In this document: positions 35,101 to 42,306 of the stretch, piece by piece
How positions within the stretch are numbered: the first letter of the stretch is position 1
Layout of the letters: each line of letters starts with the position of its first letter
NCBI GenBank assembly: GCA_019744775.1
Contig: JAIETZ010000011.1
Location: 62,001 to 126,000, forward strand
Direction: 5' to 3'
DNA from: Candidatus Obscuribacterales bacterium
Lineage (GTDB): Bacteria; Cyanobacteriota; Vampirovibrionia; Obscuribacterales; Obscuribacteraceae
DNA length: 64,000 nt
Made by a program: the position numbers and the translations under genes
The notes under the pieces: model-generated
Told to the model about the DNA's origin: nothing
Databases searched by the model: none
The model's input: only the letters and a program-made list of their open reading frames with translations

Positions 35101-35557
35101 CGTAATTGTCGGCAAGCAAATGCTGGCACAATTCAGCGCCCAAACAACCGGACAAAACAATCAGCCCTTCTTTGTGTTGAGCCAAAAGATCTTTATTGAT
35201 ACGCGGCTTGTAATAGAAACCTTCCAAATGCGCCTTGGTATTCAGACGCACAAGGTTTTTATAGCCCTGCTGGCTGTAAGCGATAAGTGTCAGGTGATAG
35301 AGCGGTTGCTTGGTTGTCTTATCTGTAATGTCGCCATCAATGATGTAGCCTTCGCAACCAATAATTGGTTTAACTCCACCCATTTCATGGCAGGTCTTCG
35401 AAAGTTCAATCGCGCCATACATTACGCCGTGGTCAGTAATGGCCACAGCGGGCATATTGTCCGAGCGAGCCTTCTTCACCAACTCTTTGATGCGTGTTGC
35501 ACCATCAAGAAGACTATATTCGGTGTGCAAATGAAGCGGTACGTATGGCCGCGGCAT
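32108..35557 (-). CDS. dnaE: DNA polymerase III alpha subunit
   Basis: The replicative polymerase subunit, 1149 residues, DnaE1-type. An N-terminal PHP domain (PLHLHTEYSLLDGATRI, AITDHGVMYGA), the polymerase palm with PDIDTDFCIERRDEVL, the GMHAAGVVIS segment, fingers and a helix-hairpin-helix region, and a C-terminal OB domain (TTVILGGLATSVEKRLTKKNK) are in order. It is a single uninterrupted frame: the split intein of DnaE common in photosynthetic cyanobacteria is absent. GAGGG precedes the ATG. It ends 6 bp from the convergent MBOAT gene. Confidence 0.96.
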   Translation of the reverse strand: MPRPYVPLHLHTEYSLLDGATRIKELVKKARSDNMPAVAITDHGVMYGAIELSKTCHEMGGVKPIIGCEGYIIDGDITDKTTKQPLYHLTLIAYSQQGYKNLVRLNTKAHLEGFYYKPRINKDLLAQHKEGLIVLSGCLGAELCQHLLADNYDKAKEAAAWYKEIFGENYYIEIQDHGQHEDRKVNVPLVKIAKELGVKLCATNDSHFTHKHDGVSHDALLCIQMGKMVTDANRMKFTGWEYIKNGDEMSYLFRDHLDFEHVDQSIKSTLEIADKVEAIKLSGDPRLPNFPVPPGHTPETYMNHLVLDGLKSRYPTITNVEEDRVRAELKVIEDMNYASYFLIVADFINWARSKGIPVGPGRGSAAGSLVAYCLGITNIDPIRYNLLFERFLNPERKSMPDIDTDFCIERRDEVLKYVSEKYGADKVAQIITFNRMTSKAVLKDVARVLEFPFAESNKLAKLVPVVRGKPTPLEEMITEHPEFKKTYYTNEEAKQVIDLAKNLEGINKTFGMHAAGVVISDVPLEEIVPLQKNNDGTIITQFYMEDLAYAGLVKMDFLGLRNLTMIDRAVKIIKETRGIEIDIEKIPIDDPAVYQTISNGDLAGIFQLETSSGMRQVARDLKPSNIEDISALIALYRPGPLDTGMIDKFVDCKHGKTQITYPTPLLEPILKDTYGQIVYQEQVMQIAQQLAGYTLGQADLLRRAMGKKKPEEMEKQREIFVSGCAKNGVKIEIANKLFDQLVAFAEYCFNKSHSQAYAAVTYQTAYLKTHYPVEYMTSLLSSVSGDQDKLQGYIAECQAMSIDILPPDINVSGADFTADGNSIRFGLSAVKNVGQAAIEEIVTVRERDGKYKTLQDFINRIDHRVVNKRCLEALVKCGACGSLDVTRKTALTNLEKLVDSAGRRQAEQASGQISLFSLSSGGDAPMVVIELAGDGSEYSEAEMQMMEHELLGFYVTSHPLQRVANRLRLLTTHALKDIREASDGTTVILGGLATSVEKRLTKKNKLLCIVGLEDLAAKTEIVIYSELLEKLDPDVLVSQALLLIKGKVKKGDEGEISILASSVRRVADASLVNIYLTEKQQFGDLHRLKDVLNCYKGEDPVLLHFPEEAHNKLILVGSQFWVDAKSGLPGAIKSNLWPDAEIRINPVRV

Positions 35558-35637
35558 AGGTTAACCCTCTGACCTAATTTTAGCGTTTCTATCTATAAAG
35601 ACGAAATCAATGGCAAAAAGTTCAATTTAGCATTGAC

Positions 35638-35737
35638 AACAGCGGAGCGAAGGATTGTGGCGAACAATCCGCCAGCGGAGCGTGGGGAGCCGGAGGGCAA
35701 GCGCAGGTGAGGCTTTGCGAGCCGGAGCCTATGTGAA
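35638..35737. repeat. Mosaic GC-rich repeat element
   Basis: A 100-bp element of the same style as at 26227 and 46909. Its first 20 bases (AACAGCGGAGCGAAGGATTG) differ from those at 46909 by one base; GGATTG/CAATCC forms a small hairpin near 35652-35670. It ends in GAGCCGGAGCCTATGTGAA, like the unit end at 26327. It fills the gap between dnaE and the ICMT-like gene. Confidence 0.65.
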
Positions 35738-35740
35738 ATA

Positions 35741-36457
35741 TCAATATATAAACGGAATTAATCGAACTGTCTTCGCCCGATACTCGGCATACTCATGCCC
35801 GAAGTGCTCAGCCAGGAAAGCCTCTTCATCGTTCATTCGCCATTTCATGACTATAAACGCTCCAGGCATGGCTAAAAGAGGAAACCAAGTGCCATAGACA
35901 AGGGGAATTCCAGCCATAACGACAAGCATCCCTAGATAACTTGGATTTCTAACAAACTTGTACGGACCAGTCTGGATAAGCTTGTGCTCTTCCATGAGAG
36001 CAACGTAGGCAGTATGGAAACGCCCTAAAGTCGCAATCGACCAAAGGCGAAGTATTCCTCCTATAGCAACAAGTACAAGTCCAATGTCACGCACAAAGCC
36101 ATAGGTAACTGTAATCTTCAATTTTTCACAAAGCACCGCGCAGGCAATGTACAAGAAAATAAAACCAACCATTGTCCAAACAACACGTCGTTGTTTTTTG
36201 GCTTCTTTAACTCCTGATGCCGGACGAAATCCCAACAAGCCGCTCATGAAACTAATAACAATGCAAAATTGCACCAACATCACTTCTTGATGGTGATGCG
36301 GCACAAAGATGGAATTTATCCCTCGGACAAAAGCCATCGGACCGGCTACAAGCAAATAAGCAAGTGCTGCACTTATAAGCGCAAGCAGAAAGTTCCGCCC
36401 TTTTGTGCGCTTGGTCTCAGCAATTACACCGCGGAAAATATCCGTTGTTACCATCAA
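35741..36457 (-). CDS. Isoprenylcysteine-carboxylmethyltransferase-like membrane methyltransferase
   Basis: A 238-residue protein with about six hydrophobic segments. The C-terminal half has the ICMT/PEMT SAM-binding motifs: GPYKFVRNPSYLGMLV and EEAFLAEHFGHEYAEYRAKTVRLIPF. Bacterial members methylate lipids, quinone precursors or unknown small molecules in the membrane. It lies 6 bp downstream of ruvA on the same strand and may be co-transcribed, without an evident functional link. Confidence 0.85.
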   Translation of the reverse strand: MMVTTDIFRGVIAETKRTKGRNFLLALISAALAYLLVAGPMAFVRGINSIFVPHHHQEVMLVQFCIVISFMSGLLGFRPASGVKEAKKQRRVVWTMVGFIFLYIACAVLCEKLKITVTYGFVRDIGLVLVAIGGILRLWSIATLGRFHTAYVALMEEHKLIQTGPYKFVRNPSYLGMLVVMAGIPLVYGTWFPLLAMPGAFIVMKWRMNDEEAFLAEHFGHEYAEYRAKTVRLIPFIY

Positions 36458-36463
36458 CTAACT

Positions 36464-37081
36464 CTAACGAGCCGAGCCAAGGAATTTCAAACTTACACGC
36501 ACCAATGATTCAACATCTTCATTGCCGCCGTCAGTCGCCGACTTGAGAGCCATGCTAACTTCTGTTGGCGTATAACCAAGTCCATTCAAAATCTCGCGTA
36601 CTTCATCATGTGACGATGAACGTGCCGGACCTTCTGTTGAATTCACTCCACGCTGCTCTTGCCAGTTTTCTACCTTACTCTTCAATTCAAGAATTAGGCG
36701 CTGCGCTAATTTCGCGCCAACACCCGGAGCCTGACTTATGAGTTTGTGATCGGACGCCATAATTGCTTCAGCAAGCTCTTGCGGTCCGAAAGTACCAATA
36801 AGCGCCAGAGCCAACTTCGGACCGACACCAGTAACTGTCTGAATCAAATTGAACATCTGACGTTCATCTGAATGAGCAAACCCAAAAATAGTCCAGTCAT
36901 TTTCGCGAATTGAAAGTGCCGTATGCACCATCACTTCATCTCCCGGCTGACCAACTGTCAGCAATGTGCGGCGGGAGACAACCAAGTCAAAGCCGATGCC
37001 GCCAACTTCCAGCACAAGCCTGTCATGTGGACCACCCGTGCTTTCCTTGCCTACGACTGTGCCTTTTAGATAAGAAAGCAT
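36464..37081 (-). CDS. ruvA: Holliday junction branch-migration protein RuvA
   Basis: Binds four-way junctions and loads RuvB. The start at 37081 gives MLSYLKGTVVGK, the usual N-terminus; the OB domain, the tandem helix-hairpin-helix region (LIQTVTGVGPKLALALIG and ISQAPGVGAKLAQRLILELKSK) and the C-terminal RuvB-binding helices (EVREILNGLGYTPTEVSMAL) are all present. 205 residues. RuvB is not in the window. Confidence 0.94.
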   Translation of the reverse strand: MLSYLKGTVVGKESTGGPHDRLVLEVGGIGFDLVVSRRTLLTVGQPGDEVMVHTALSIRENDWTIFGFAHSDERQMFNLIQTVTGVGPKLALALIGTFGPQELAEAIMASDHKLISQAPGVGAKLAQRLILELKSKVENWQEQRGVNSTEGPARSSSHDEVREILNGLGYTPTEVSMALKSATDGGNEDVESLVRVSLKFLGSAR

Positions 37082-37214
37082 TTCTTCTTGTAAACCATGT
37101 AAGAGCAACGTTCATTTTAAACGAAATTCGCCTGAGACAATCGTGAATTAAATCTGCAGAGAATTTTGAACTTTTTGCCTTCAATTCCGTATTAGGAGTA
37201 GGCAGTTGAGAGTT

Positions 37215-37231
37215 GTCGGACATTGTCCGAC
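37215..37231. promoter_or_regulatory. Perfect palindrome, likely operator of the toxin-antitoxin pair
   Basis: GTCGGACA (37215-37222), one central T, and TGTCCGAC (37224-37231) form a perfect 8-bp inverted repeat. It ends one base before the -35 hexamer of the downstream promoter, a position suited for autoregulation. It could also affect ruvA, which diverges. Confidence 0.7.
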
Positions 37232-37232
37232 C

Positions 37233-37261
37233 TTGACAGCCAACGGCGGACGGATTACGAT
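37233..37261 (+). promoter_or_regulatory. Consensus promoter of the toxin-antitoxin pair
   Basis: TTGACA (37233-37238), a 17-nt spacer and TACGAT (37256-37261). The match to the sigma70 consensus is good; the first gene starts 17 bp downstream at 37279. Confidence 0.75.
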
Positions 37262-37278
37262 GAATAAGGAATCAGACG

Positions 37279-37539
37279 ATGATCTCCAAGCTCGAATTCA
37301 CACTTAGTGCATTCAAACATGGCTACCAGAAAAGTGATGCCGACACAGTCATATATGGACCGCTCACAAAAATATTTGAACGAGGACCAGGTGAACTCGG
37401 TTGGCTTATCGCCTTCGTTGGCTTCAACAACTCTGCAGAATTACTGGAAGTGTTAGTCGAATGTAGCGACGACCGTGAAATTTGTTTTCACATAGACAAA
37501 GCAAGCAAAAGAGTAAGAGAAGAATATGAAAGAGCTTAA
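37279..37539 (+). CDS. Candidate small toxin (BrnT-like/RelE-like fold suspected)
   Basis: An 86-residue protein. AFKHGYQKSDADTVIYGP, GWLIAFVGFNNSAELLEVLVE and ICFHIDKASKRVREEYE recall the layout of small BrnT-type toxins: an N-terminal KHG motif, a central LLEV strand and an I-H-x-[AR]-x strand-helix end. Similarity is by pattern only. AAGGA lies 8 nt upstream. It overlaps the next gene by 14 nt, and the two share promoter, operator and terminator, the usual setting of a type II toxin-antitoxin pair. Confidence 0.6.
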   Translation: MISKLEFTLSAFKHGYQKSDADTVIYGPLTKIFERGPGELGWLIAFVGFNNSAELLEVLVECSDDREICFHIDKASKRVREEYERA

Positions 37540-37753
37540 CAGGAAGAAAATAACCAGACCAGTTGATTTAGACGCCCGCATAACCAAGATGAAGAGCGAC
37601 GCTAGAGAAAGAATTGTCGCGCGAGGAAAAGTCGAATTTCGTCTTGATGAAGCAATGATGCGCAAGCTGCTTGAAAAAGCGGACCGATTGCGAGTGCCTT
37701 ATGGCGTTTATGCCCGCATGTTAATGGTGAAAGCTCTGCACGAAGAATCCTAG
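37526..37753 (+). CDS. Candidate antitoxin with CopG/BrnA-like C-terminal domain
   Basis: A 75-residue basic protein. The second half, VEFRLDEAMMRKLLEKADRL followed by RVPYGVYARMLMVKAL, matches a ribbon-helix-helix pattern (strand, then two helices with a turn at VPY). The antitoxin would bind DNA at the upstream palindrome and neutralise the 86-residue partner. It overlaps that gene by 14 nt and is followed by an intrinsic terminator. The order is toxin first, as in brnTA. Confidence 0.6.
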   Translation: MKELNRKKITRPVDLDARITKMKSDARERIVARGKVEFRLDEAMMRKLLEKADRLRVPYGVYARMLMVKALHEES

Positions 37754-37765
37754 CCGGAGATAAAG

Positions 37766-37800
37766 AAACACCAAACGCCATTCGGCATTTGGTGTTTGTT
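37766..37800 (+). terminator. Terminator of the toxin-antitoxin pair
   Basis: AAACACCAAACGCC (37766-37779) and GGCATTTGGTGTTT (37784-37797) form a 14-bp stem with one mismatch and a 4-nt loop, followed by GTTCTT. Its right flank lies next to the 3' end of tRNA-Pro on the other strand. Confidence 0.8.
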
Positions 37801-37802
37801 CT

Positions 37803-37879
37803 TGGTCGGGGCGAGAGGATTTGAACCTCCGGCCTTCCGCACCCGAAACGGACGCGCTACCAAGCTGCGCTACGCCCCG
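37803..37879 (-). tRNA. tRNA-Pro (anticodon CGG)
   Basis: The minus strand folds into a full cloverleaf of 77 nt with encoded CCA: acceptor CGGGGCG/CGCCCCG, D-arm GCGCAGCTTGGTAGCGC, anticodon stem TCCGT/GCGGA with loop TTCGGGT (anticodon CGG), and T-arm GGAGGTTCAAATCCTC (TTCAAAT loop). Conserved G-G in the D-loop and TTC in the T-loop are present. Confidence 0.95.
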
Positions 37880-37930
37880 ATGCCGCTTATATTAACATGC
37901 CAGAACATCTTGGCATCAACGAAAGCTAAT

Positions 37931-39157
37931 CTAACGCCAACCGCCCGACTGCAAACCGTCCGGGTCTGTCAAATGCGCCTCGTCATCAATTTGTAACGGA
38001 GCAACTTGCTTCTTCGATTCCGGCTGCTGAAGATTGAGCAAATTCTTTTGCTTAGGTGTAAGTTCTGACTTTTGCTTAGTCGACGCAACACCTATTTGGC
38101 TTGCTTGAATGGGCATCGAATCGCGAGTTTGGCGAAACACATCAACGTCGGCATTTTTGTCTTTGCCGGTAAACATAGACTGAATCAATTGCTGATAGGC
38201 AAAAAATGCCAAAGTAGTCACTACAAGAATTGCCACAACAGCAATTAACTCCACCATTCGGTTTGGTGGTCTTACTTCCGGAAATTGCTTAATTGAAGGC
38301 TTGTGCAAACGTACCAAGTCATCTTTTAAATCAACTGCCGTTTGATAACGATCCATAGCGTTTTGCTGAGTCGCTTTCTGAACTATTGCACTTAAGCCGT
38401 CAGAAATTTCCGGCTTGAAATTTTTCGGAATAGAAACATTCAGTGGTGTTGGATCGCTATTGGTCAAAAGAAAATGCATAGTGGCACCAAGCGAATAAGT
38501 ATCGGAATAAACGTGCGCGTCACCCCAATATTGTTCCGGCGGAGAATACCCGGCGGACACAACATGCGTGCCCTCGCCTGATGGATCAAACGGACGAGCA
38601 ATACCAAAATCAACAAGCTTTATGCGACCTTTTACATCCAGCATAATGTTGCTTGGTTTAAGGTCACGATAGATAACAGCGGGATCGTGTCCATGCAAGT
38701 AATCCAACACATCACAAATTTGCGAAGCCCATTCAATTACTTGCTCTTCGGAAAATGGCTGTCCACGCAACTTAAGCAGCGAGCTTAAGTCTTTTCCCTC
38801 CACATATTCCATGACTAGGAAATAGCCGCCGTCCTCTTCAAAATAATCAAGCACCGCGACAATATTAGGATGCTGCAACTGACTTAACACATGAGCTTCT
38901 CTTTCAAACATCGAAAGAGCTTTCAGCCTGTCTTCCTCGCGAAAAAACTCATCACGCAATTTCTTCACAACACAAGGACGCGATGCAAGTCTCAAATCAC
39001 GCGCAATGTAGACAGTACCCATGCCACCTTGACCAAGCGGGCTGACTATTTGATATCGTCCCTGCAAAGTCGGTTGCGCCACGGCGATAGTATCCATCGC
39101 CCCAGGACAGGGCCCGTCATGCGGCGCAGACATTCCACAGTTGGGACAAATAGCCAA
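37931..39157 (-). CDS. Membrane-bound bacterial Ser/Thr protein kinase
   Basis: It begins with a zinc-ribbon-like CPNCG and DGPCPG (residues 4-20), then an active-looking Hanks-type kinase (about 33-295): glycine loop PLGQGGMGTVYIA, VAIK-type Lys in CVVKKLRDEF, YRDLKPSNIMLD, DFG in KLVDFGIARP, and the P+1 region SAGYSPPEQYWG. A single membrane segment follows (LIAVVAILVVTTLAFFAYQ, about 307-326) and a Gln/Lys-rich extracytoplasmic tail without PASTA repeats. AGGAG lies upstream of the ATG. Substrates are unknown. Confidence 0.92.
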   Translation of the reverse strand: MAICPNCGMSAPHDGPCPGAMDTIAVAQPTLQGRYQIVSPLGQGGMGTVYIARDLRLASRPCVVKKLRDEFFREEDRLKALSMFEREAHVLSQLQHPNIVAVLDYFEEDGGYFLVMEYVEGKDLSSLLKLRGQPFSEEQVIEWASQICDVLDYLHGHDPAVIYRDLKPSNIMLDVKGRIKLVDFGIARPFDPSGEGTHVVSAGYSPPEQYWGDAHVYSDTYSLGATMHFLLTNSDPTPLNVSIPKNFKPEISDGLSAIVQKATQQNAMDRYQTAVDLKDDLVRLHKPSIKQFPEVRPPNRMVELIAVVAILVVTTLAFFAYQQLIQSMFTGKDKNADVDVFRQTRDSMPIQASQIGVASTKQKSELTPKQKNLLNLQQPESKKQVAPLQIDDEAHLTDPDGLQSGGWR

Positions 39158-39290
39158 GGAGAACTCCGGTTAGAAGATAAGTCCGTCTACCTTAAAACCA
39201 GTATAAGGCGGCCTTTCAAAGAAGTCCATCAACAAGGCCAAGCGGTTACAAACGTGATATGGTTCTATATGCCTTCCAGGAGATATCGTA

Positions 39291-39761
39291 ATGGCAATTC
39301 GAGTGGCAGTCGGTTCAGACCACGGCGGTTTTCCACTAAAAAAAACGGTGCTAGATTTCGTAAAAGCGCAAGGCTTTGAAGTCCTTGACCTCGGTACCAA
39401 CAGCGACGAAGCATGCGACTATCCCGATTTCGCTGAAGCTGTCGGCAAAGCAATAATCAATGGCGACGCAGAATTAGGCATTGTGCTTTGCGGCTCCGGT
39501 GTCGGCGTGTCGGTCGCCGCCAATAAAATCCCAGGAATTAGAGCAGGAGTTTGCCACGATACATTTTCAGCGCGTCAATGCCGTGAAGACGACGACGTCA
39601 ACGTCCTATGTATGGGCGCGCGCGTCATAGGTTCTGAACTTGCCAAAGATGTTATGAAAGCTTTTCTCGATGCAAAATTTTCCGGCGCCGAAAGACATCG
39701 CCGCCGCCTGCAGAAAGTTTTAAAAATCGAACAGGAAAATCTACTGCAAAAGACTAAATGA
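39291..39761 (+). CDS. rpiB: Ribose-5-phosphate isomerase B
   Basis: Interconverts ribose 5-phosphate and ribulose 5-phosphate in the pentose phosphate pathway. RpiB/LacAB motifs: VAVGSDHGGFPLKKTV, DLGTNSDEACDYPDFAE, LCGSGVGVSVAANKIPGIRAG with the catalytic Cys, and REDDDVNVLCMGARVIG. 156 residues. GGAG lies 8 nt before the ATG. It overlaps the convergent mqnA by 8 bp. Confidence 0.95.
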   Translation: MAIRVAVGSDHGGFPLKKTVLDFVKAQGFEVLDLGTNSDEACDYPDFAEAVGKAIINGDAELGIVLCGSGVGVSVAANKIPGIRAGVCHDTFSARQCREDDDVNVLCMGARVIGSELAKDVMKAFLDAKFSGAERHRRRLQKVLKIEQENLLQKTK

Positions 39762-40617
39762 GATTGTACTTCTGGCACAAGGTTGCGTACTTAGCCAGAC
39801 CTTGCATATGTCTTTCAGTAAAATCAAAACTCAGTTCTTCAAGAAAATACTTCTTGAGTCTTTCTTCTGTCAGTCCGCTTTTGCTCTTCGCTTCAGCGAT
39901 AACATCAGCAAATGCCGTCGACAGACCAATGCGTTTTGCCTCAACTAGTGCCGAACAAATCTCTTGAAACAAACCAAAATTGGTGCGCACCCATTCAGCA
40001 CGCGCTGCCCAAAGTCCAAATACAAAAGGCAGACCATAACACTTGTGCCACCACTCAGCCAAATCAACTCGGTAATACAAACTCGACCACTGCTCATCTA
40101 CAGCAAGCGCATGATCGCCAATTACCAATACAGCATCAGTAGATACTGAATCCAAACTTGGATTTTGCTCAACAACAAAGTTAGCGTTTAAAGAAAGTTG
40201 ATCCAGCAACAATGCCTTCAACATATTCACTGAACTTGCCGAAGTTGCCGTCACGGCAATTGTGGCACCACGCAACTGCTCAAGTGGTTGTTTGCTGAAT
40301 AGCAAGACGCTGCCGACTGGACCTTCAGCCGAAATCGACATGCTTGGCACTAAAAACAAATTGCCGCTTTTCAGATAATGATATGAACTCATTGCACCTA
40401 AATCAAGATCGCCGCTAGCGTACTGGCGGTTGAGGCTGGTCGGTGCGTCGATGACAATTTCTGCCGGCATATCTACTAGACGGCGCAATACAGGGACAAG
40501 GACAGGCAAGCTGTTAATAAATGAAATATGACCCAAACGGGCTGGATGCCTTAATGTTTCGACGGAGACCCCTGCTGCGGGTGCCTGCAAAAACGACTGA
40601 ATTGTAACTGTATCCAC
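39754..40617 (-). CDS. mqnA: Chorismate dehydratase of the futalosine menaquinone pathway
   Basis: Removes water from chorismate to give 3-[(1-carboxyvinyl)oxy]benzoate, the first step of the futalosine route to menaquinone. The periplasmic-binding-protein-like fold is recognised by LGHISFINSLPVL near the N-terminus, DAPTSLNRQYASGDLDLGAMSS, and LPFVFGLWAARAEW in the middle. 287 residues. It shares chorismate with the aro/trp genes of this window. A promoter, structured RNA and intrinsic terminator lie 130-280 bp upstream. The other mqn genes are not in the window. Confidence 0.88.
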   Translation of the reverse strand: MDTVTIQSFLQAPAAGVSVETLRHPARLGHISFINSLPVLVPVLRRLVDMPAEIVIDAPTSLNRQYASGDLDLGAMSSYHYLKSGNLFLVPSMSISAEGPVGSVLLFSKQPLEQLRGATIAVTATSASSVNMLKALLLDQLSLNANFVVEQNPSLDSVSTDAVLVIGDHALAVDEQWSSLYYRVDLAEWWHKCYGLPFVFGLWAARAEWVRTNFGLFQEICSALVEAKRIGLSTAFADVIAEAKSKSGLTEERLKKYFLEELSFDFTERHMQGLAKYATLCQKYNLI

Positions 40618-40748
40618 GCTTAATCCTATCTGTTTCTGGACCGGACAGGAAAGAATACAGAAAAACGCTCAATAGAGGCTGAACAACTGCTAAGCAGAGC
40701 GCTTCAGAACAATCGCAAGCTGGGCAGCGGCTTGCAGACAACGAATGT

Positions 40749-40860
40749 AAAAAAAGTTGACCCAGGTGGCAGTTGCCCGCCACCCAGGTTCACTAAGCTA
40801 CGAAAGCGGGGGGAGACCGGAAAGCAATTAGTACGTCTTCTATGGTCTCAACACCCCTGT
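40749..40860 (-). ncRNA. Candidate small RNA or terminated leader upstream of mqnA
   Basis: A minus-strand transcript starting near 40859 would first form a stem from GAGACC and GGTCTC (with GGGG/CCCC next to it) and then a terminator of 11 continuous pairs (40789-40779 with 40770-40760). CAACTTTTTTT follows. Two of the pairs are G-U and are broken in the complementary strand, so the structure is made for the minus strand. It may be a free small RNA of about 110 nt or a riboswitch-like leader controlling mqnA. I recognise no Rfam family. Confidence 0.55.
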
Positions 40861-40865
40861 AAATG

Positions 40866-40894
40866 GATTTACCAAGCCAGAGCGATCTTGTCAA
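40866..40894 (-). promoter_or_regulatory. Promoter of the candidate RNA upstream of mqnA
   Basis: On the minus strand a perfect TTGACA (40894-40889), a 17-nt spacer and TAAATC (40871-40866). The -35 is consensus and the -10 matches at three of six positions. It is the only good promoter seen ahead of mqnA. Confidence 0.6.
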
Positions 40895-40980
40895 GGGATC
40901 TATTAGATATAGCAGATCTAACGGTGAATAAATCCAGACGTTCTACAATTTAAGCCATTCAGTCGCAGGAGCTGTTAACC

Positions 40981-42306
40981 ATGCGTATGGTGGATTTGAT
41001 TGCCGCTAAACGAAACGGCAAAGCCCACACAAAAGAAGAAATCAACTTCATTATCGACGGCGTCATGGCGCCGGCGGTGAGCAGCACTGTGAAGGACTAT
41101 CAGCTATCCGCCTGGCTTATGGCTGTGTGCTGGCAGGGCATGAATCTTGATGAGACTGCCTGGCTGACAGACGCCATGGCACGTTCTGGTCAAGTTTTGG
41201 ATCTATCTTCAATTGGTCCGATGATAGGCGACAAGCACTCGACAGGCGGCGTGGGCGATAAGACGACTCTGGTGTTCGTACCACTTCTGGCTGCAGCTGG
41301 TCTGCCCATGGCCAAATTGTCCGGCCGAGGACTCGGTCACACAGGCGGCACCATAGACAAGCTTGAAGCAATTCCTGGTTTCAATTCTAATTTACCGGTT
41401 GGTAAATTTATCCAGCAAGTTAAAGACATTGGCGCAGCTATTGCCGGACAAACGACAGAATTGGCTCCTGCTGACGGGAAAATTTATGCCATGCGCGATG
41501 TGACAAGCACGGTGCAGTCTATTCCGTTAATTGCCGCATCTGTCATGTCAAAAAAAATTGCCGCTGGTGCCAACTTAATTATTCTCGATGTTAAATGCGG
41601 CCGTGGTGCGTTTATGGAGACTCAAGAGGCAGCCTTAAATTTAGCCGAAGTGATGGCTGAAGTAGGTAAGCGCTTAAACAAACCAGTGAGTGCTTGTGTC
41701 ACGGATATGGAACAACCGTTAGGGCGTGCTGTTGGCCACACGCTGGAAGTTATAGAAGCGATAGAAACTCTTAAAGGTAATGGTCCACCCGGATTTAAAG
41801 ATCTAACCTTCTCGCTAGGTGCACTTGCTCTCGCTCGCGCTGGAAAATGCCAGGGCGTTTTTGAAGGCATGAAAATCCTCGATGATCTAATTAGCAGCGG
41901 CAAAGCATTGGATAAAATGCGCGAACTAATTATCGCTCAAGGCGGTGACGCAAGAGTTATCGACGATTACTCATTGATGCCGACGGCAAAAATGCAATTT
42001 GACGTAATTGTTCCAGGCAGCGGACAAAAGTGGGTTGAACATTTGGATGGACGCTTAATTGCCGAAGCCTGCAAGATAATGGGTGCGGGCAGATCCAAAA
42101 AGGACGATGCCATTAATTTAGCCGTCGGAGTGGTGCTCAAAGGCAAAATCGGCACCATGATTGAAGGCGGTCAATCAATTGCCACCGTGCATGCCGACGA
42201 TGAAGCATCAGGCAAGAAAGCCGTGGACATTGTTGCCAAAGCGTTCAAATACAGCGACATGCAGGTGGCTGTACCGGCTGTTATAAAAGCCAGGGTAGGT
42301 TCGTGA
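40981..42306 (+). CDS. deoA: Thymidine / pyrimidine-nucleoside phosphorylase
   Basis: Cleaves pyrimidine nucleosides with phosphate to base and (deoxy)ribose 1-phosphate. Motifs: MVDLIAAKRNGKAHTKEEI, IGDKHSTGGVGDKTTLVFVP (the family signature), KLSGRGLGHTGGTIDKLEAI and MDVKCGRGAF-type phosphate loop (ILDVKCGRGAFM). 441 residues, close to DeoA and Pdp. AGGAG lies 9-10 nt upstream of the ATG. Overlap of 1 nt with the lipoate ligase gene suggests co-transcription; the link between them is not obvious. Separating DeoA from Pdp needs an alignment. Confidence 0.93.
   Translation: MRMVDLIAAKRNGKAHTKEEINFIIDGVMAPAVSSTVKDYQLSAWLMAVCWQGMNLDETAWLTDAMARSGQVLDLSSIGPMIGDKHSTGGVGDKTTLVFVPLLAAAGLPMAKLSGRGLGHTGGTIDKLEAIPGFNSNLPVGKFIQQVKDIGAAIAGQTTELAPADGKIYAMRDVTSTVQSIPLIAASVMSKKIAAGANLIILDVKCGRGAFMETQEAALNLAEVMAEVGKRLNKPVSACVTDMEQPLGRAVGHTLEVIEAIETLKGNGPPGFKDLTFSLGALALARAGKCQGVFEGMKILDDLISSGKALDKMRELIIAQGGDARVIDDYSLMPTAKMQFDVIVPGSGQKWVEHLDGRLIAEACKIMGAGRSKKDDAINLAVGVVLKGKIGTMIEGGQSIATVHADDEASGKKAVDIVAKAFKYSDMQVAVPAVIKARVGS

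Noticed and set aside
32108-35557. Possible intein or split in dnaE
   Set aside because: The polymerase motifs run in order without an insertion; no intein blocks were found.
37261-37308. 15-codon ORF overlapping the start of the candidate toxin gene
   Set aside because: It begins inside the -10 region and has no separate ribosome binding site; the frame at 37279 is better supported.
40749-40860. T-box riboswitch upstream of mqnA
   Set aside because: The CTGGGTGGC word is reminiscent of the T-box GGGTGG sequence, but the full AGGGTGGNACCGCG motif, Stem I and a tRNA-acceptor-pairing bulge are not visible.
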